From Microbulbifer sp. THAF38 (GTDB lineage: Bacteria > Pseudomonadota > Gammaproteobacteria > Pseudomonadales > Cellvibrionaceae), in the NCBI RefSeq assembly GCF_009363535.1, contig NZ_CP045369.1:4579001-4643000 (forward strand): 64,000 nt of DNA, in the 5' to 3' direction. The translations under genes and the position numbers were made by a program. Under the pieces are notes generated by a model. That model searched no databases. It was not told the DNA's origin and worked only from the letters and a program-made list of their open reading frames with translations. Below, piece after piece: positions 46,385 to 55,178 of this stretch (position 1 is the stretch's first letter; the number at the start of each line of letters is the position of its first letter).

Positions 46385-47512
46385 TTAATTTAACTCCCGA
46401 GCCTGGTAATAAGCCTCTTCACTAATCTGGTGATAGGGCCGCACATCACGCTCAAAGTCCTTAAAAGCTTTATAAATACGCGCAAATTCCGGGTCCTTAT
46501 TGGCAGTCTCCTGCATAATCTGTGAATTGATTTTCTTCAGGTGTGAAAGTACATCATCTGGCAGGCGCCTAACCTTTACCCCGTGTGTTTCCACCAGCTC
46601 TCGCAGGGCGCGGTTATTACGCGCGGTGTACTCATCCAACATATCCTGGTTTGCTTCACGGGCTGCGACCCTCACAATGACTTGCAGGTCTTTGGGTAAT
46701 TTCTCAAAGGCTTTTTTGTTGACGATAAATTCCATCATCGAGCCGGGCTCATGCCAACCGGGGTAGTAGTAATATTCGGCAACTTGGTGGAAACCAAAAG
46801 CGAGATCGTTGTAGGGGCCGACCCATTCAGTCGCATCGATTACGCCAGTTTGCAAAGCTGTATAAAGTTCGCCACCGGGGATCGTCACAGCGGTACCACC
46901 GGCCCGATTTAAAACTTCACCTCCCAGGCCAGGAATACGCATTTTTAGGCCCTGCAAATCCTCAACGGAATTAATCGGCTTATTAAACCAACCCGCCATC
47001 TGTACCCCGGTGGAGCCTCCGGCCAGGGGGATCAAATTGAACGGTTCATAAATCTCCGTCCAGAGCTCTAAACCGCCACCGTGATGCAGCCAGCCATTCA
47101 TTTCCTGGGCGTTTAAACCAAAAGGCACTGCGGTAAAAAACTGAGCCGCTGGAATCTTGCCTTTCCAATAATAGGCGGCACCGTGCCCCATCTGTGCAGC
47201 GCCCTCAGATACCGCGCCAAAAATACCCAGTGCCGGTACCAGCTCGCCGGCACCATAAACTTTTATTTTGAGACGGCCGGACGACATCTTCTCAACATTT
47301 TTTGCGAAGCGTTCCGGTGCCTGGCCGAGCCCTGGAAAATTTTTTGGCCAGGTGGTAACCAGCTTCCACTCGAACAGCTCTTTGTTGTCCGTATCAGAAA
47401 AGTGTTGTGTAGGCCCCTGTGCCGCACGGGAAGTGACCAGTGCAGCAAAGGTAATAACCAGCAGGGCGATGAGGCCCAAAATAATAGCGGGATACCAGTT
47501 AACTTTTTTCAT
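46385..47512 (-). CDS. TRAP transporter substrate-binding protein, DctP/TakP-like
   Basis: A 375-residue periplasmic receptor for a TRAP transporter. The N-terminal hydrophobic segment (about 8-28) is a signal peptide or anchor, followed by the DctP fold: WKLVTTWPKNFPGLGQAPERFA, GAVSEGAAQMGHGAAYYWKG, FNKPINSVEDLQGLKMRIPG with the conserved ligand-binding Arg, and TEWVGPYNDLAFG. The WVGPYNDLAFG and YYPGWHEPGS segments resemble TakP-type 2-oxoacid receptors. Its permease partners are probably those at 42033-43966, about 2.4 kb away on the opposite strand; that pairing is inference. Confidence 0.9.
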   Translation of the reverse strand: MKKVNWYPAIILGLIALLVITFAALVTSRAAQGPTQHFSDTDNKELFEWKLVTTWPKNFPGLGQAPERFAKNVEKMSSGRLKIKVYGAGELVPALGIFGAVSEGAAQMGHGAAYYWKGKIPAAQFFTAVPFGLNAQEMNGWLHHGGGLELWTEIYEPFNLIPLAGGSTGVQMAGWFNKPINSVEDLQGLKMRIPGLGGEVLNRAGGTAVTIPGGELYTALQTGVIDATEWVGPYNDLAFGFHQVAEYYYYPGWHEPGSMMEFIVNKKAFEKLPKDLQVIVRVAAREANQDMLDEYTARNNRALRELVETHGVKVRRLPDDVLSHLKKINSQIMQETANKDPEFARIYKAFKDFERDVRPYHQISEEAYYQARELN

Positions 47513-47645
47513 CGCTTTTAATTATCTTTTTTATGGCGCAGACCATCGATTAATGATCTTTTTTTAATATTCGAGACCTTGGCAAAAACCAAAACCACTG
47601 TAGAAAAATATCTTTAATGTGGCCCGGTTTTTACCAAAGCTAAAT

Positions 47646-49850
47646 CTATAGGGGCTGCAACTTAGCCATAGCCACCACCAGCCATTTACTACCGGCATCA
47701 TCGAAATTGACCTGCACCCGCGCACGTGGACCATTGCCTTCGAACTGTACTACGGTGCCTTCGCCAAACCTTGCATGCTCCACTCGACCGCCCAGGGCCA
47801 GTGGTGGCAGGTCATCGAAGTCCGGGGCCGGATCAGAGAACTGACCCACCTTACCGTAGTCCGCCTGATAGAGTGGTCGGGAAATTTCAGTTTTCAGGCG
47901 CACTTCGTGTACCAGGTTCGCAGGAATCTCACCGATAAAACGAGACGGGCTGTTATAGGTCTCGCTGCCAAACAGGCGACGGTTTTCCGCGTAGGTGATA
48001 TACAGCTTGCGCATGGCGCGGGTAATACCCACGTAGCAGAGGCGTCGCTCTTCCTCCATGCGGCCGGGTTCTTGCGCGGACATTTTGTGCGGGAACAAGT
48101 TTTCCTCCACACCCGCCATAAATACCAGGGGAAACTCCAGGCCCTTGGCGGAGTGTAGAGTCATCAGCTGGACCGCATCTTCAAACTCATCCGCTTGGCC
48201 TTCACCGGCATCGAGGGCAGCACTGTCGAGGAACTGGTTAAGAAGAGGTATTTCCTCCTCATCTTCCTCACCCTCGGGAAGGTCCACACCGGTAAAAGAG
48301 CGACAAGCAGTCACTAGCTCCTGCAAGTTTTCCACCCGGGTCTGGCCCTTCTCACCTTTTTCTTTACCGTGGAATTCCAGCAGGCCGCTGGTTTCGATTA
48401 CATCCTCGGCAATGGCGTCCAGCTCTTTATCTTCGGCATTTGCAGCCAGCTGGTTGATCAGATCCAGGAAGCTCTGCAAGGCATTACCGGCGCGCGCAGC
48501 GAGAACCCGCTGTTGCAACATCAGCTTGGCCGCCTGCCACAGAGAACAGCCCTGCTCGCGAGCAAAAGAGCGCACCATCTCCACCGTGCGCGCACCGATA
48601 CCGCGCGTGGGGGTATTCACCACCCGCTCAAAGGCGGTGTCATCATTGCGGTTGCTGATCAGGCGCAGATAGGAAAGGGCATTTTTGATTTCCAGGCGGT
48701 CGTAGAAACGCTGGCCGCCGTAAATACGGTAAGGCACTTGCTCGCGCAGAAGGCCTTCTTCAAGTACCCGAGATTGGGCATTGGAGCGGTAGAGAATAGC
48801 GATACTGTCACGGCGGTTGCCATCGCGCACCCAGTCATTAATACGCTCGACAATAAAGCGCGATTCATCCTGCTCGTTATAGGCGGCGTAGACGGCGATG
48901 GGCTCGCCCTCATCGCCCTTGGTCCACAGCTCCTTACCCAGGCGACCGCTGTTATTGGCGATCACCGCGTTGGCCGCGTTCAAAATGGTGGAGGTGGAAC
49001 GATAATTTTGCTCCAGTCGCACCGTCTGCACTTCGCGCAAGTCTGTGGAAAAGTGCTGGATATTCTCGATCTTGGCGCCGCGCCAGCCGTAAATGGACTG
49101 GTCATCATCCCCCACGGCGGTGATGTGGCACTGCTCCCCAGCGAGCAGGCGCAGCCAGGCGTATTGGATGGTGTTGGTATCCTGGAACTCATCCACCAGG
49201 ATAAAGGGGAAACGCCGACGGTAGTGGGCGAGAATAGCGTCGTTATTCAGCCAGAGCTCGTGGGCACGCAGCAGCAGCTCACCGAAGTCCACCAATCCAC
49301 CACGCTGGCAGGCCTCTTCATAGGCGAAGTAGATGCGCACCATGGTCTGCAGCCAGGGATCGGCGCCGGCATTAATATATTGCGGGCGCAGGCCTTCGTC
49401 TTTCTGCGCACCAATCCACCACTGGGTCTCCCGCGGTGGCCACTTCTTATCGTCCAGGCCCAGATCTGTCTGCACCCGCTTGATCAAACGCAGCTGGTCG
49501 TCGGAATCCAGAATCTGGAAATTCTGCGGCAACTTGGCCTCTTGCCAGTGGGCCTTGAGTAGCCGATGGGCCAAACCGTGGAAGGTGCCCACCCACATAC
49601 CGAAGGTATTCACCCCCAGCAGCTCCTCAATTCTGGCGCGCATCTCGCGGGCGGCCTTGTTGGTGAAGGTCACCGCCATAATGGAGTAGGGCGAGGCGCC
49701 CTCCACCTGCATCAGCCAGGCAATACGGTGCACCAGCACGCGGGTCTTGCCCGAGCCGGCACCGGCCAGAACCAATTGATTGCCTGGCGCGGCAGCTACC
49801 GCTTCGCGCTGGGCGTCGTTAAGGGGGTCTAAAATCTGAGATACGTCCAT
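47646..49850 (-). CDS. uvrD: DNA helicase II UvrD
   Basis: A 3'-5' superfamily 1 helicase for nucleotide excision and mismatch repair. The 734-residue protein shows Walker A AGAGSGKTRVL, motif Ia FTNKAAREM, Walker B VDEFQDTN, DDQSIYGWRG, RLEQNYRST and LMTLHSAKGLEFPLVFMAG, and the C-terminal tudor-like region. The ATG at 49850 (MDVSQILDPLNDAQREAV) matches the family; an earlier in-frame start would add 39 unconserved residues across the SOS box. A LexA-box lies 35 bases upstream. It is divergent from the HexR-like gene. Confidence 0.96.
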   Translation of the reverse strand: MDVSQILDPLNDAQREAVAAAPGNQLVLAGAGSGKTRVLVHRIAWLMQVEGASPYSIMAVTFTNKAAREMRARIEELLGVNTFGMWVGTFHGLAHRLLKAHWQEAKLPQNFQILDSDDQLRLIKRVQTDLGLDDKKWPPRETQWWIGAQKDEGLRPQYINAGADPWLQTMVRIYFAYEEACQRGGLVDFGELLLRAHELWLNNDAILAHYRRRFPFILVDEFQDTNTIQYAWLRLLAGEQCHITAVGDDDQSIYGWRGAKIENIQHFSTDLREVQTVRLEQNYRSTSTILNAANAVIANNSGRLGKELWTKGDEGEPIAVYAAYNEQDESRFIVERINDWVRDGNRRDSIAILYRSNAQSRVLEEGLLREQVPYRIYGGQRFYDRLEIKNALSYLRLISNRNDDTAFERVVNTPTRGIGARTVEMVRSFAREQGCSLWQAAKLMLQQRVLAARAGNALQSFLDLINQLAANAEDKELDAIAEDVIETSGLLEFHGKEKGEKGQTRVENLQELVTACRSFTGVDLPEGEEDEEEIPLLNQFLDSAALDAGEGQADEFEDAVQLMTLHSAKGLEFPLVFMAGVEENLFPHKMSAQEPGRMEEERRLCYVGITRAMRKLYITYAENRRLFGSETYNSPSRFIGEIPANLVHEVRLKTEISRPLYQADYGKVGQFSDPAPDFDDLPPLALGGRVEHARFGEGTVVQFEGNGPRARVQVNFDDAGSKWLVVAMAKLQPL

Positions 49851-49884
49851 GGGCGAAGATTGTACCAGAGCTGCTGTGCGAGAC

Positions 49885-49900
49885 CTGTGTAAATAAACAG
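49885..49900. promoter_or_regulatory. LexA (SOS) box upstream of uvrD
   Basis: CTGTGTAAATAAACAG fits the consensus CTGT-N8-ACAG with perfect half sites. A TTGTCA -35-like hexamer lies upstream on the minus strand, and the box overlaps the expected -10, so LexA binding would block uvrD transcription. It is also 90 bases from the divergent hexR-like start. Confidence 0.8.
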
Positions 49901-49990
49901 GATTTTGCCCCGGCTGACAATGCCAAGCCGCTCGCCAGCAGAGGGCGCAGCGGCTAAACTGCGGCATCTGGCATCAGAGAAGGTAGTCCT

Positions 49991-50845
49991 GTGAAACCGG
50001 CGGAAGTCACGCAAAAAATCAGCGAACAGCTGTCATCCATGCGCAAATCTGAGCGCAAGGTGGCGGAGTATATTCTCGCCAATCCCGACGAAATCATTCA
50101 TATGCGTATCGTCGACTTGGCCACAGAGGCCCAGGTGAGCGAGCCCACCGTAGTGCGCTTTTGCCGTGCAGTGGGTTGTTCCGGCTTTCAGGAATTTAAG
50201 CTGAATCTGGCACAGCAACTGGCCTCAAGCCCCAGTTTCGGCCAGATTGCGGTGACTGAGACAGACACTATCGCCGAGTACAAACGCAAAGTATTCGACT
50301 CTACCGTAGATACCCTACTGAAGGTTCGCGACCGCATCGACGACCGCGCCCTGGAAGCCGCAGTGACCGCCATTGCCGCTTCCAAACGGGTAGAATTCTT
50401 TGGCTTCGGCGCCTCCGGTGCGGTAGCCGCCGATGCCCAGCACAAGTTCTTCCGCCTGCAGCTGGCCACCGCGGCCCATTCGGATCATCACATCCAAAAT
50501 ATGTCGGCCATGTCCATGCAGCCGGGCGATATCGTGGTGGCGATTTCGCAAAGTGGACGCACCAAGGCATTGCTGCGCTCCATGGGCATGGCGAAAGAGC
50601 AGGGCGCCCTAGTGGTTGGCCTCGCACCAAGCGGTTCACCGGTGGCACAGCAGGCCAGTATCCCGCTGGAAGTCGATGTGGAAGAGGATATCGAGATCTA
50701 TACGCCGCTGTCCTCGCGGATCGCCCACCTGGTGGTGATCGATGTACTCGCCATTGGCGTTGCCCAGCGCAAAGGCCCCCAGTTGCAGGAACATTTATTG
50801 AAACTCAAACAGGGCCTGTACACATTGCGGGAAGACAAGCACTGA
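49991..50845 (+). CDS. hexR: MurR/RpiR family regulator, HexR-like
   Basis: A 284-residue transcription regulator with an N-terminal RpiR helix-turn-helix (about 1-77: KSERKVAEYILANPDEI, then VSEPTVVRFCRAVGCSGFQEFKLNLAQ) and a C-terminal SIS sugar-phosphate-binding domain (about 120-260: RVEFFGFGASGAVAADAQHKFFRL; DIVVAISQSGRTKALL). The EDxxIYxPxSSR and VIDVLA(I/T)G pattern at the end fits HexR, which senses 2-keto-3-deoxy-6-phosphogluconate and represses central sugar metabolism. No sugar genes are adjacent, so the HexR assignment rests on sequence pattern only. Confidence 0.75.
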   Translation: MKPAEVTQKISEQLSSMRKSERKVAEYILANPDEIIHMRIVDLATEAQVSEPTVVRFCRAVGCSGFQEFKLNLAQQLASSPSFGQIAVTETDTIAEYKRKVFDSTVDTLLKVRDRIDDRALEAAVTAIAASKRVEFFGFGASGAVAADAQHKFFRLQLATAAHSDHHIQNMSAMSMQPGDIVVAISQSGRTKALLRSMGMAKEQGALVVGLAPSGSPVAQQASIPLEVDVEEDIEIYTPLSSRIAHLVVIDVLAIGVAQRKGPQLQEHLLKLKQGLYTLREDKH

Positions 50846-50959
50846 GGGAGCGGAATGCGGCACTAGATAAGGTGTCGCGCCCCCTCTACCATGCCTGCTG
50901 TATTCAGCGATCTATTGTCACCGCCAACAAGAGCCCCCAAATCGTCCCAGAGCAATTCC

Positions 50960-52219
50960 ATGACATCCACTGCTTTATCCGCTGAGCAAAAGGCACCGCG
51001 CTGGCTGGTGGTATGGCTGGCGGCTCTGGTCTCCCTGACGCCGTTTTCCATCGACAGCTACTTGCCGGCCATACCGGCCATGGCCGGGGCGTTGGACACG
51101 GAGGTTGCGCGGGTTCAATACTCGGTTTCCAGTTTTTTATTGGGCTTTGCTCTCGGCCAGCTCTTCGGTGGGCCGCTCTCGGACCGCTGGGGAAGACGGT
51201 TGGTGGGCACTATCGGCCTGTGTATTTATATCGTCAGTTCGCTGCTGATCCTGTTTGCCGATCATGTAGACCAATTGATCATCCTGCGTTTTTTGCAGGC
51301 AGTAGGTGGGGGTTTTGCTACGGTGATTTGCGCGGCCATCGTGCGCGATCTGCACAGTGGGCGTGAGGCCGCCAAAATTATCTCCATGATCAGTACTATC
51401 ATGCTGATCGCCCCCATGATTGCCCCGGTCATTGGCTCGCTACTGCTGACGCTGGGAGGCTGGCAAAGCATTTTTGTGTTTCTGTTGCTGTACGCCATCG
51501 CCATGCTGGTACTGGTGCGCTTACTGCTACCGGAAACCGTTTCGCGTTTCACCCGCGCACGACGCCAGTTGATGCCACTGGCCTCACTGGTCTCCACCTA
51601 TGGCCAGGTTTTACGTAACCGCCGCGCCCTCGGGTTTCTCGCTACTCAGGCCTGTGTTAGTGGCTCGATGTTTATCTACATCACCACCGCGCCCTTTGTA
51701 TTTATGGATTACTTCAATGTCAGTCCCAGCCACTTCCCGCTGTTTTTTGGCACCTGTATTTTGGGGCTCATCTGTATGGTGCAGGTCAACATCCGCCTGC
51801 TCAACCTGTTCCAGCCACGCAATATTTTGCTGATCGGCGTTACCTTGCAGATGCTCGGCTGTGGCTTGTTATTACTGGGTACTATGACGGGGATCCGAGA
51901 GTTAATCCTGTGGATGGTGCCGCTGGTGCTGGTGATGAGCTGTATCGGGATTACCGGGCCCAACGCCGCCGCCTGTTACCTGGAGTTTTTCCCCAAGATC
52001 AGTGGCAGCGCTAACGCCCTCTATGGGGCCACAATATTTATCACCGGCGGTGTGCTCGGCGGGCTGGTGAGTAGTCTGCACACAGGCACACTGGTTCCCA
52101 TCGCCGGGTCCATGTTCGCCTGCGCCGTGGTAGCCCTGTTCTCCTCACTGGTCATCGCTCAGGCGCGCAACCCAATAGAATCGGATATACCGATTACCAG
52201 GCGCATCACTCCGCGCTGA
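50960..52219 (+). CDS. Bcr/CflA family MFS drug efflux transporter
   Basis: A 12-helix major facilitator of the Bcr/CflA subfamily, exporting drugs such as bicyclomycin or chloramphenicol in known members. Features: SIDSYLPAIPAMAGAL in TM1, the motif A loop GPLSDRWGRRLVGTIGL, RFLQAVGGGFATVICAAIVRDLHSG in TM4 and the second-half FFGTCILGLI. ATG at 50960 (MTSTALSAEQ) gives 419 residues; an in-frame ATG at 50891 adds 23 residues without a membrane or targeting function. The substrate is unknown. The end is convergent with the GST gene. Confidence 0.9.
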   Translation: MTSTALSAEQKAPRWLVVWLAALVSLTPFSIDSYLPAIPAMAGALDTEVARVQYSVSSFLLGFALGQLFGGPLSDRWGRRLVGTIGLCIYIVSSLLILFADHVDQLIILRFLQAVGGGFATVICAAIVRDLHSGREAAKIISMISTIMLIAPMIAPVIGSLLLTLGGWQSIFVFLLLYAIAMLVLVRLLLPETVSRFTRARRQLMPLASLVSTYGQVLRNRRALGFLATQACVSGSMFIYITTAPFVFMDYFNVSPSHFPLFFGTCILGLICMVQVNIRLLNLFQPRNILLIGVTLQMLGCGLLLLGTMTGIRELILWMVPLVLVMSCIGITGPNAAACYLEFFPKISGSANALYGATIFITGGVLGGLVSSLHTGTLVPIAGSMFACAVVALFSSLVIAQARNPIESDIPITRRITPR

Positions 52220-52234
52220 TACATACCTTCGAAA

Positions 52235-52840
52235 TCAAGCTGCCTGGCTTTTTTCTTCTTGCAGAGCCTGCTGAACCGCCGGGCGCATTTCCATACGCTG
52301 CTGAAAAGCCTGCAGCCGGGGCCAGCGCGACATATCGAAATGCAGAGCCTTGAGCCAGCGGATAATGACATAAAGGTAGGTATCCGCCACAGATAGGGCG
52401 TCCCCCAATAGGAAATCGCTCTGCAACTGCTCTTCGACATAATCCATCCGACGCAGAATCTTTTCTTGAGCCTTTTTCTTCTCCTCCTCTGAGCCGTTCC
52501 AAAATAATGGCAGGAAACATTTATGGACTTCTGCACTGAGGAAATTCAGCCACTCCAACATGCGGTAGTGATCCAGAGTGCCCACCGGTGGTGCCAAGTC
52601 GGCGTCGGGCTTTTGCTCGGCGAGAAACTGCATGATTGCAGCGCCCTCAGTGAGTAACTCACCGCCCTCTAACTGAAGGGCTGGCACATAGCCTTTGGGG
52701 TTGACCCTGTGGAAATCATCACCATTTTCCAGGGTGTGCGTCTTCAGATCCACTTTGCAAAGATCCAGATCAATGCCCGCCTCTAGGGCGACAATATGTG
52801 GAGATAGGGAGCAGGCTCCAGGCGCGTAAAAGAGTTTCAC
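52235..52840 (-). CDS. glutathione S-transferase, bacterial beta-class (GstA-like)
   Basis: A 201-residue cytosolic enzyme conjugating glutathione to electrophiles. The N-terminal thioredoxin-like domain begins KLFYAPGACSLSPHIV, with Cys10 the catalytic cysteine of beta-class GSTs, and has NPKGYVPALQLEGGELLTEGAAIMQFL with the cis-Pro; the helical C-terminal domain includes SVADTYLYVIIRWL. GTG at 52840 directly follows GGAGGATCACC; the frame opens 45 codons earlier but those residues match nothing. Convergent with the MFS transporter. Confidence 0.93.
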   Translation of the reverse strand: MKLFYAPGACSLSPHIVALEAGIDLDLCKVDLKTHTLENGDDFHRVNPKGYVPALQLEGGELLTEGAAIMQFLAEQKPDADLAPPVGTLDHYRMLEWLNFLSAEVHKCFLPLFWNGSEEEKKKAQEKILRRMDYVEEQLQSDFLLGDALSVADTYLYVIIRWLKALHFDMSRWPRLQAFQQRMEMRPAVQQALQEEKSQAA

Positions 52841-53007
52841 GGTGATCCTCCCGAATGGATTGCGCGGCATCAGGCAGTCGCGGCAAAAGGCAGTATAGGT
52901 GCGCATTTGCAAAGTGCTCGGCACAAGTGCCGAATAGGGTCGACGAATGCCTGAGGTAGCCTCGGTAAGCCGCAAATCCCGCCCTAACCCATTCAGTCTA
53001 TTTGGCG

Positions 53008-53406
53008 CTATTTTTTGCGAATCCAGTGATCCAGACTGAAGCGACCGGCCCCGGCACAGGCGAGGATCAGGAAGCCTCCGGCGATGGTGATGTTTTTCAT
53101 AAAGCTCGTCATTTCACCGGGATCACCGGGGGAATAATGCACCATCCAGGCACTGGCCAGGCAGAAAAGAAAAAGGATCACCGCGGAGAAGCGGGTAAAG
53201 AACCCCAGTAATATCGCCAGCCCTCCAAGCAACTCCACAATAATCACCAGGGGAAGCAGTAGCGCGGGTATCCCCATGGACACCATAAAGGCCTCGGTCA
53301 TTTTGTAACCGCCTATTTTGTTCCACCCAGCAAAAATAAATATCAGGGACATCAACACCCGCCCGACCAGTTTGGAGGTATCACATAACAATGGATGATT
53401 TGCCAC
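53008..53406 (-). CDS. DoxX family inner-membrane protein
   Basis: A 132-residue four-helix membrane protein of the DoxX/DUF417-like group. The pattern VGRVLMSLIFIFAGWNKIGG in helix 1 and LPLVIIVELLGGLAILLGFFTRFSAVILFLFCL in helices 2-3 are typical. Biological roles are not well defined for bacterial DoxX proteins (quinone-linked redox has been suggested). Start ATG follows AGAGGAAG. Monocistronic between GST and an apparently non-coding gap. Confidence 0.9.
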   Translation of the reverse strand: MANHPLLCDTSKLVGRVLMSLIFIFAGWNKIGGYKMTEAFMVSMGIPALLLPLVIIVELLGGLAILLGFFTRFSAVILFLFCLASAWMVHYSPGDPGEMTSFMKNITIAGGFLILACAGAGRFSLDHWIRKK

Positions 53407-53857
53407 GACTTCCTCTCTTGCACTTTTGCATTTGGTTTTACCAGATGCCTCCAGTGTAGTTGGGAAGCTACGCCTGAATGGAGGCTATGCCGAAAGCAAT
53501 GAATTCAACGGAGAGAAACTTGCTCCGCAATAGATAGTCAGACGAACCAGAAATAAACGAATGGCAGTTTCGGCAGGCGCGAAAAAGCTGTTGTGGATAT
53601 AAATCAAAAATGCGGTTGTGCCGCACCGAGGAGCCGTTACAATTGCGCGCCCCCAACCAGGGCGCAACCGGCGGTATCCACACCAGACACCCCTGTGCCC
53701 AGAGCCCTGTCAGGGAAACTCGAGCGGGCCCCTGCGCGACTACAATAACGGCACGCTCAGCAATTGATAATTTCGCCCCAAAAAAGCGCTGTAAGCCGCT
53801 GCTTTTGAGGGCTGGGCAGAGCCCCGCAATTCTTATCCCCTGGAGTCCACGCACGGC
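53407..53857 (+). promoter_or_regulatory. 451-base non-coding gap with a candidate promoter for the antiporter genes
   Basis: The gap carries one promoter-like pair: TTGTGC (53616-53621) and TACAAT (53638-53643), 16 bases apart, about 215 bases before the antiporter start. Short minus-strand open frames in the gap have no recognisable features. The long leader between the -10 and the start is otherwise unexplained. Confidence 0.4.
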
Positions 53858-55165
53858 ATGGAAGTCTATTACACCTTTTGTTTTCTTGCCGCGGTGTCGG
53901 TCTTTCTCGGCTTCCTAAACCAGTATGTGCTGCGCGCACAAACCACCATTGCAATCACGGCTGGAGCCCTGGCGCTGTCACTCATTGTTACCGGCCTGGG
54001 CAAATTGGGGGTGGTGGAGTTGCGCACCTGGGCGGACCAGTTGCTGCCGTTGCTCAATTTGGAGGATATCCTGCTCAAAGGGATGCTGGGTTTCCTGCTC
54101 TTCGCCGGCAGTTTGCATATCGACCTGTTGGAACTGCGCAACCAAAAATTGGAAATTGGCCTGCTGGCGATCGTCGGTACCCTGATTTCCACTTTTGTGG
54201 TGGGTGCCCTGCTGTACTGGTTCCTGATGTTGATCAACATGCCGGTGGCTTTCATCTATTGCCTGTTATTCGGTGCGCTAATCTCCCCCACCGACCCCAT
54301 CGCCGTGCTGGCCATCATGAAAAACCTCAAAGCGCCTGAGCAGGTCTCCATCCAGGTGGAGGGGGAATCTCTGTTCAACGATGGCTTTGGCATCGTGGTG
54401 TTTGCAGTAATTTATGCCGTGGCTTTCGAGGGAGGCCAGCCAACGGTTCCTGCAGTGGCAGAGCTGTTCGCATTGGAAGCGGTGGGTGGCATTTTGCTCG
54501 GCCTGATTATCGGTGGACTGTTTCACTGGTTGATCTGCTGCACCGATGACCACAGCCTGGAACTGTTACTCACCCTGGTCATTCCCACGGCGGGATTCTC
54601 TCTAGCCAATATCCTCGGTGTCTCCGGCGCCCTGGCGATGGTGGTAAGCGGCATTATCATCGGGAACTTCACCCGCGAGCGCGGCTTTTCCCGGGTGAGC
54701 CAACACGAATTGGATAACTTCTGGAATATCACCGAAGACTTCCTCAACGGCTTGCTATTCCTGTTGGTGGGACTGTTCCTGATCACCATCGATTTGCGCC
54801 CGGCGGACTACTTGCTGATGGTCGCAGGCATTGTGATCGTGCTGTTGGCACGGGTAATGGCGGTGGGAGTGCCCTTCCTGTATTTAAAAAGGCGACGTCG
54901 CTATCACCCCTATACCAACCGGATACTGATCTGGGGTGGTCTCAAAGGTGGCCTGGCACTGGCTCTGGCAATGTCTATTCCCTCGGGCAGCGCTTACGTT
55001 CAGGGGCAGGATCTGCGTTACCTGTGGGTGGTCATGACCTATGGCGTGGTGCTCTTTTCTATTGTGATACAGGGCTCTACCATAGCGCCATTAATACGCC
55101 GCAGCCGCGAATTTGCCGAACCGGAAAGCGCGTCCGCCAGCGATCACCAACACACCATAAAATAG
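53858..55165 (+). CDS. CPA1 family sodium/proton antiporter (NhaP-like)
   Basis: A 435-residue membrane exchanger with about 12 helices. The CPA1 signature LLFGALISPTDPIAVLAIMKN and the ion-binding Asp pair GESLFNDGFGIVVF are visible, and GLKGGLALALAMSIP follows near the C terminus. It lacks a large cytoplasmic tail. The CPA2 gene follows 13 bases downstream, so they are probably co-transcribed. Sodium or potassium specificity is not resolved. The long intergenic leader before it has only one promoter candidate. Confidence 0.92.
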   Translation: MEVYYTFCFLAAVSVFLGFLNQYVLRAQTTIAITAGALALSLIVTGLGKLGVVELRTWADQLLPLLNLEDILLKGMLGFLLFAGSLHIDLLELRNQKLEIGLLAIVGTLISTFVVGALLYWFLMLINMPVAFIYCLLFGALISPTDPIAVLAIMKNLKAPEQVSIQVEGESLFNDGFGIVVFAVIYAVAFEGGQPTVPAVAELFALEAVGGILLGLIIGGLFHWLICCTDDHSLELLLTLVIPTAGFSLANILGVSGALAMVVSGIIIGNFTRERGFSRVSQHELDNFWNITEDFLNGLLFLLVGLFLITIDLRPADYLLMVAGIVIVLLARVMAVGVPFLYLKRRRRYHPYTNRILIWGGLKGGLALALAMSIPSGSAYVQGQDLRYLWVVMTYGVVLFSIVIQGSTIAPLIRRSREFAEPESASASDHQHTIK

Positions 55166-55178
55166 CGATAATCGATTG

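Noticed and set aside
48369..49562. A 397-codon plus-strand open frame within uvrD
   Set aside because: It runs antisense through the conserved helicase domains; GC-rich genes with low stop density give such shadows, and its product has no family features.
53468..53854. A 128-codon minus-strand open frame in the gap before the antiporters
   Set aside because: Its cysteine-, arginine- and serine-rich product matches nothing and the gap carries a promoter-like site.
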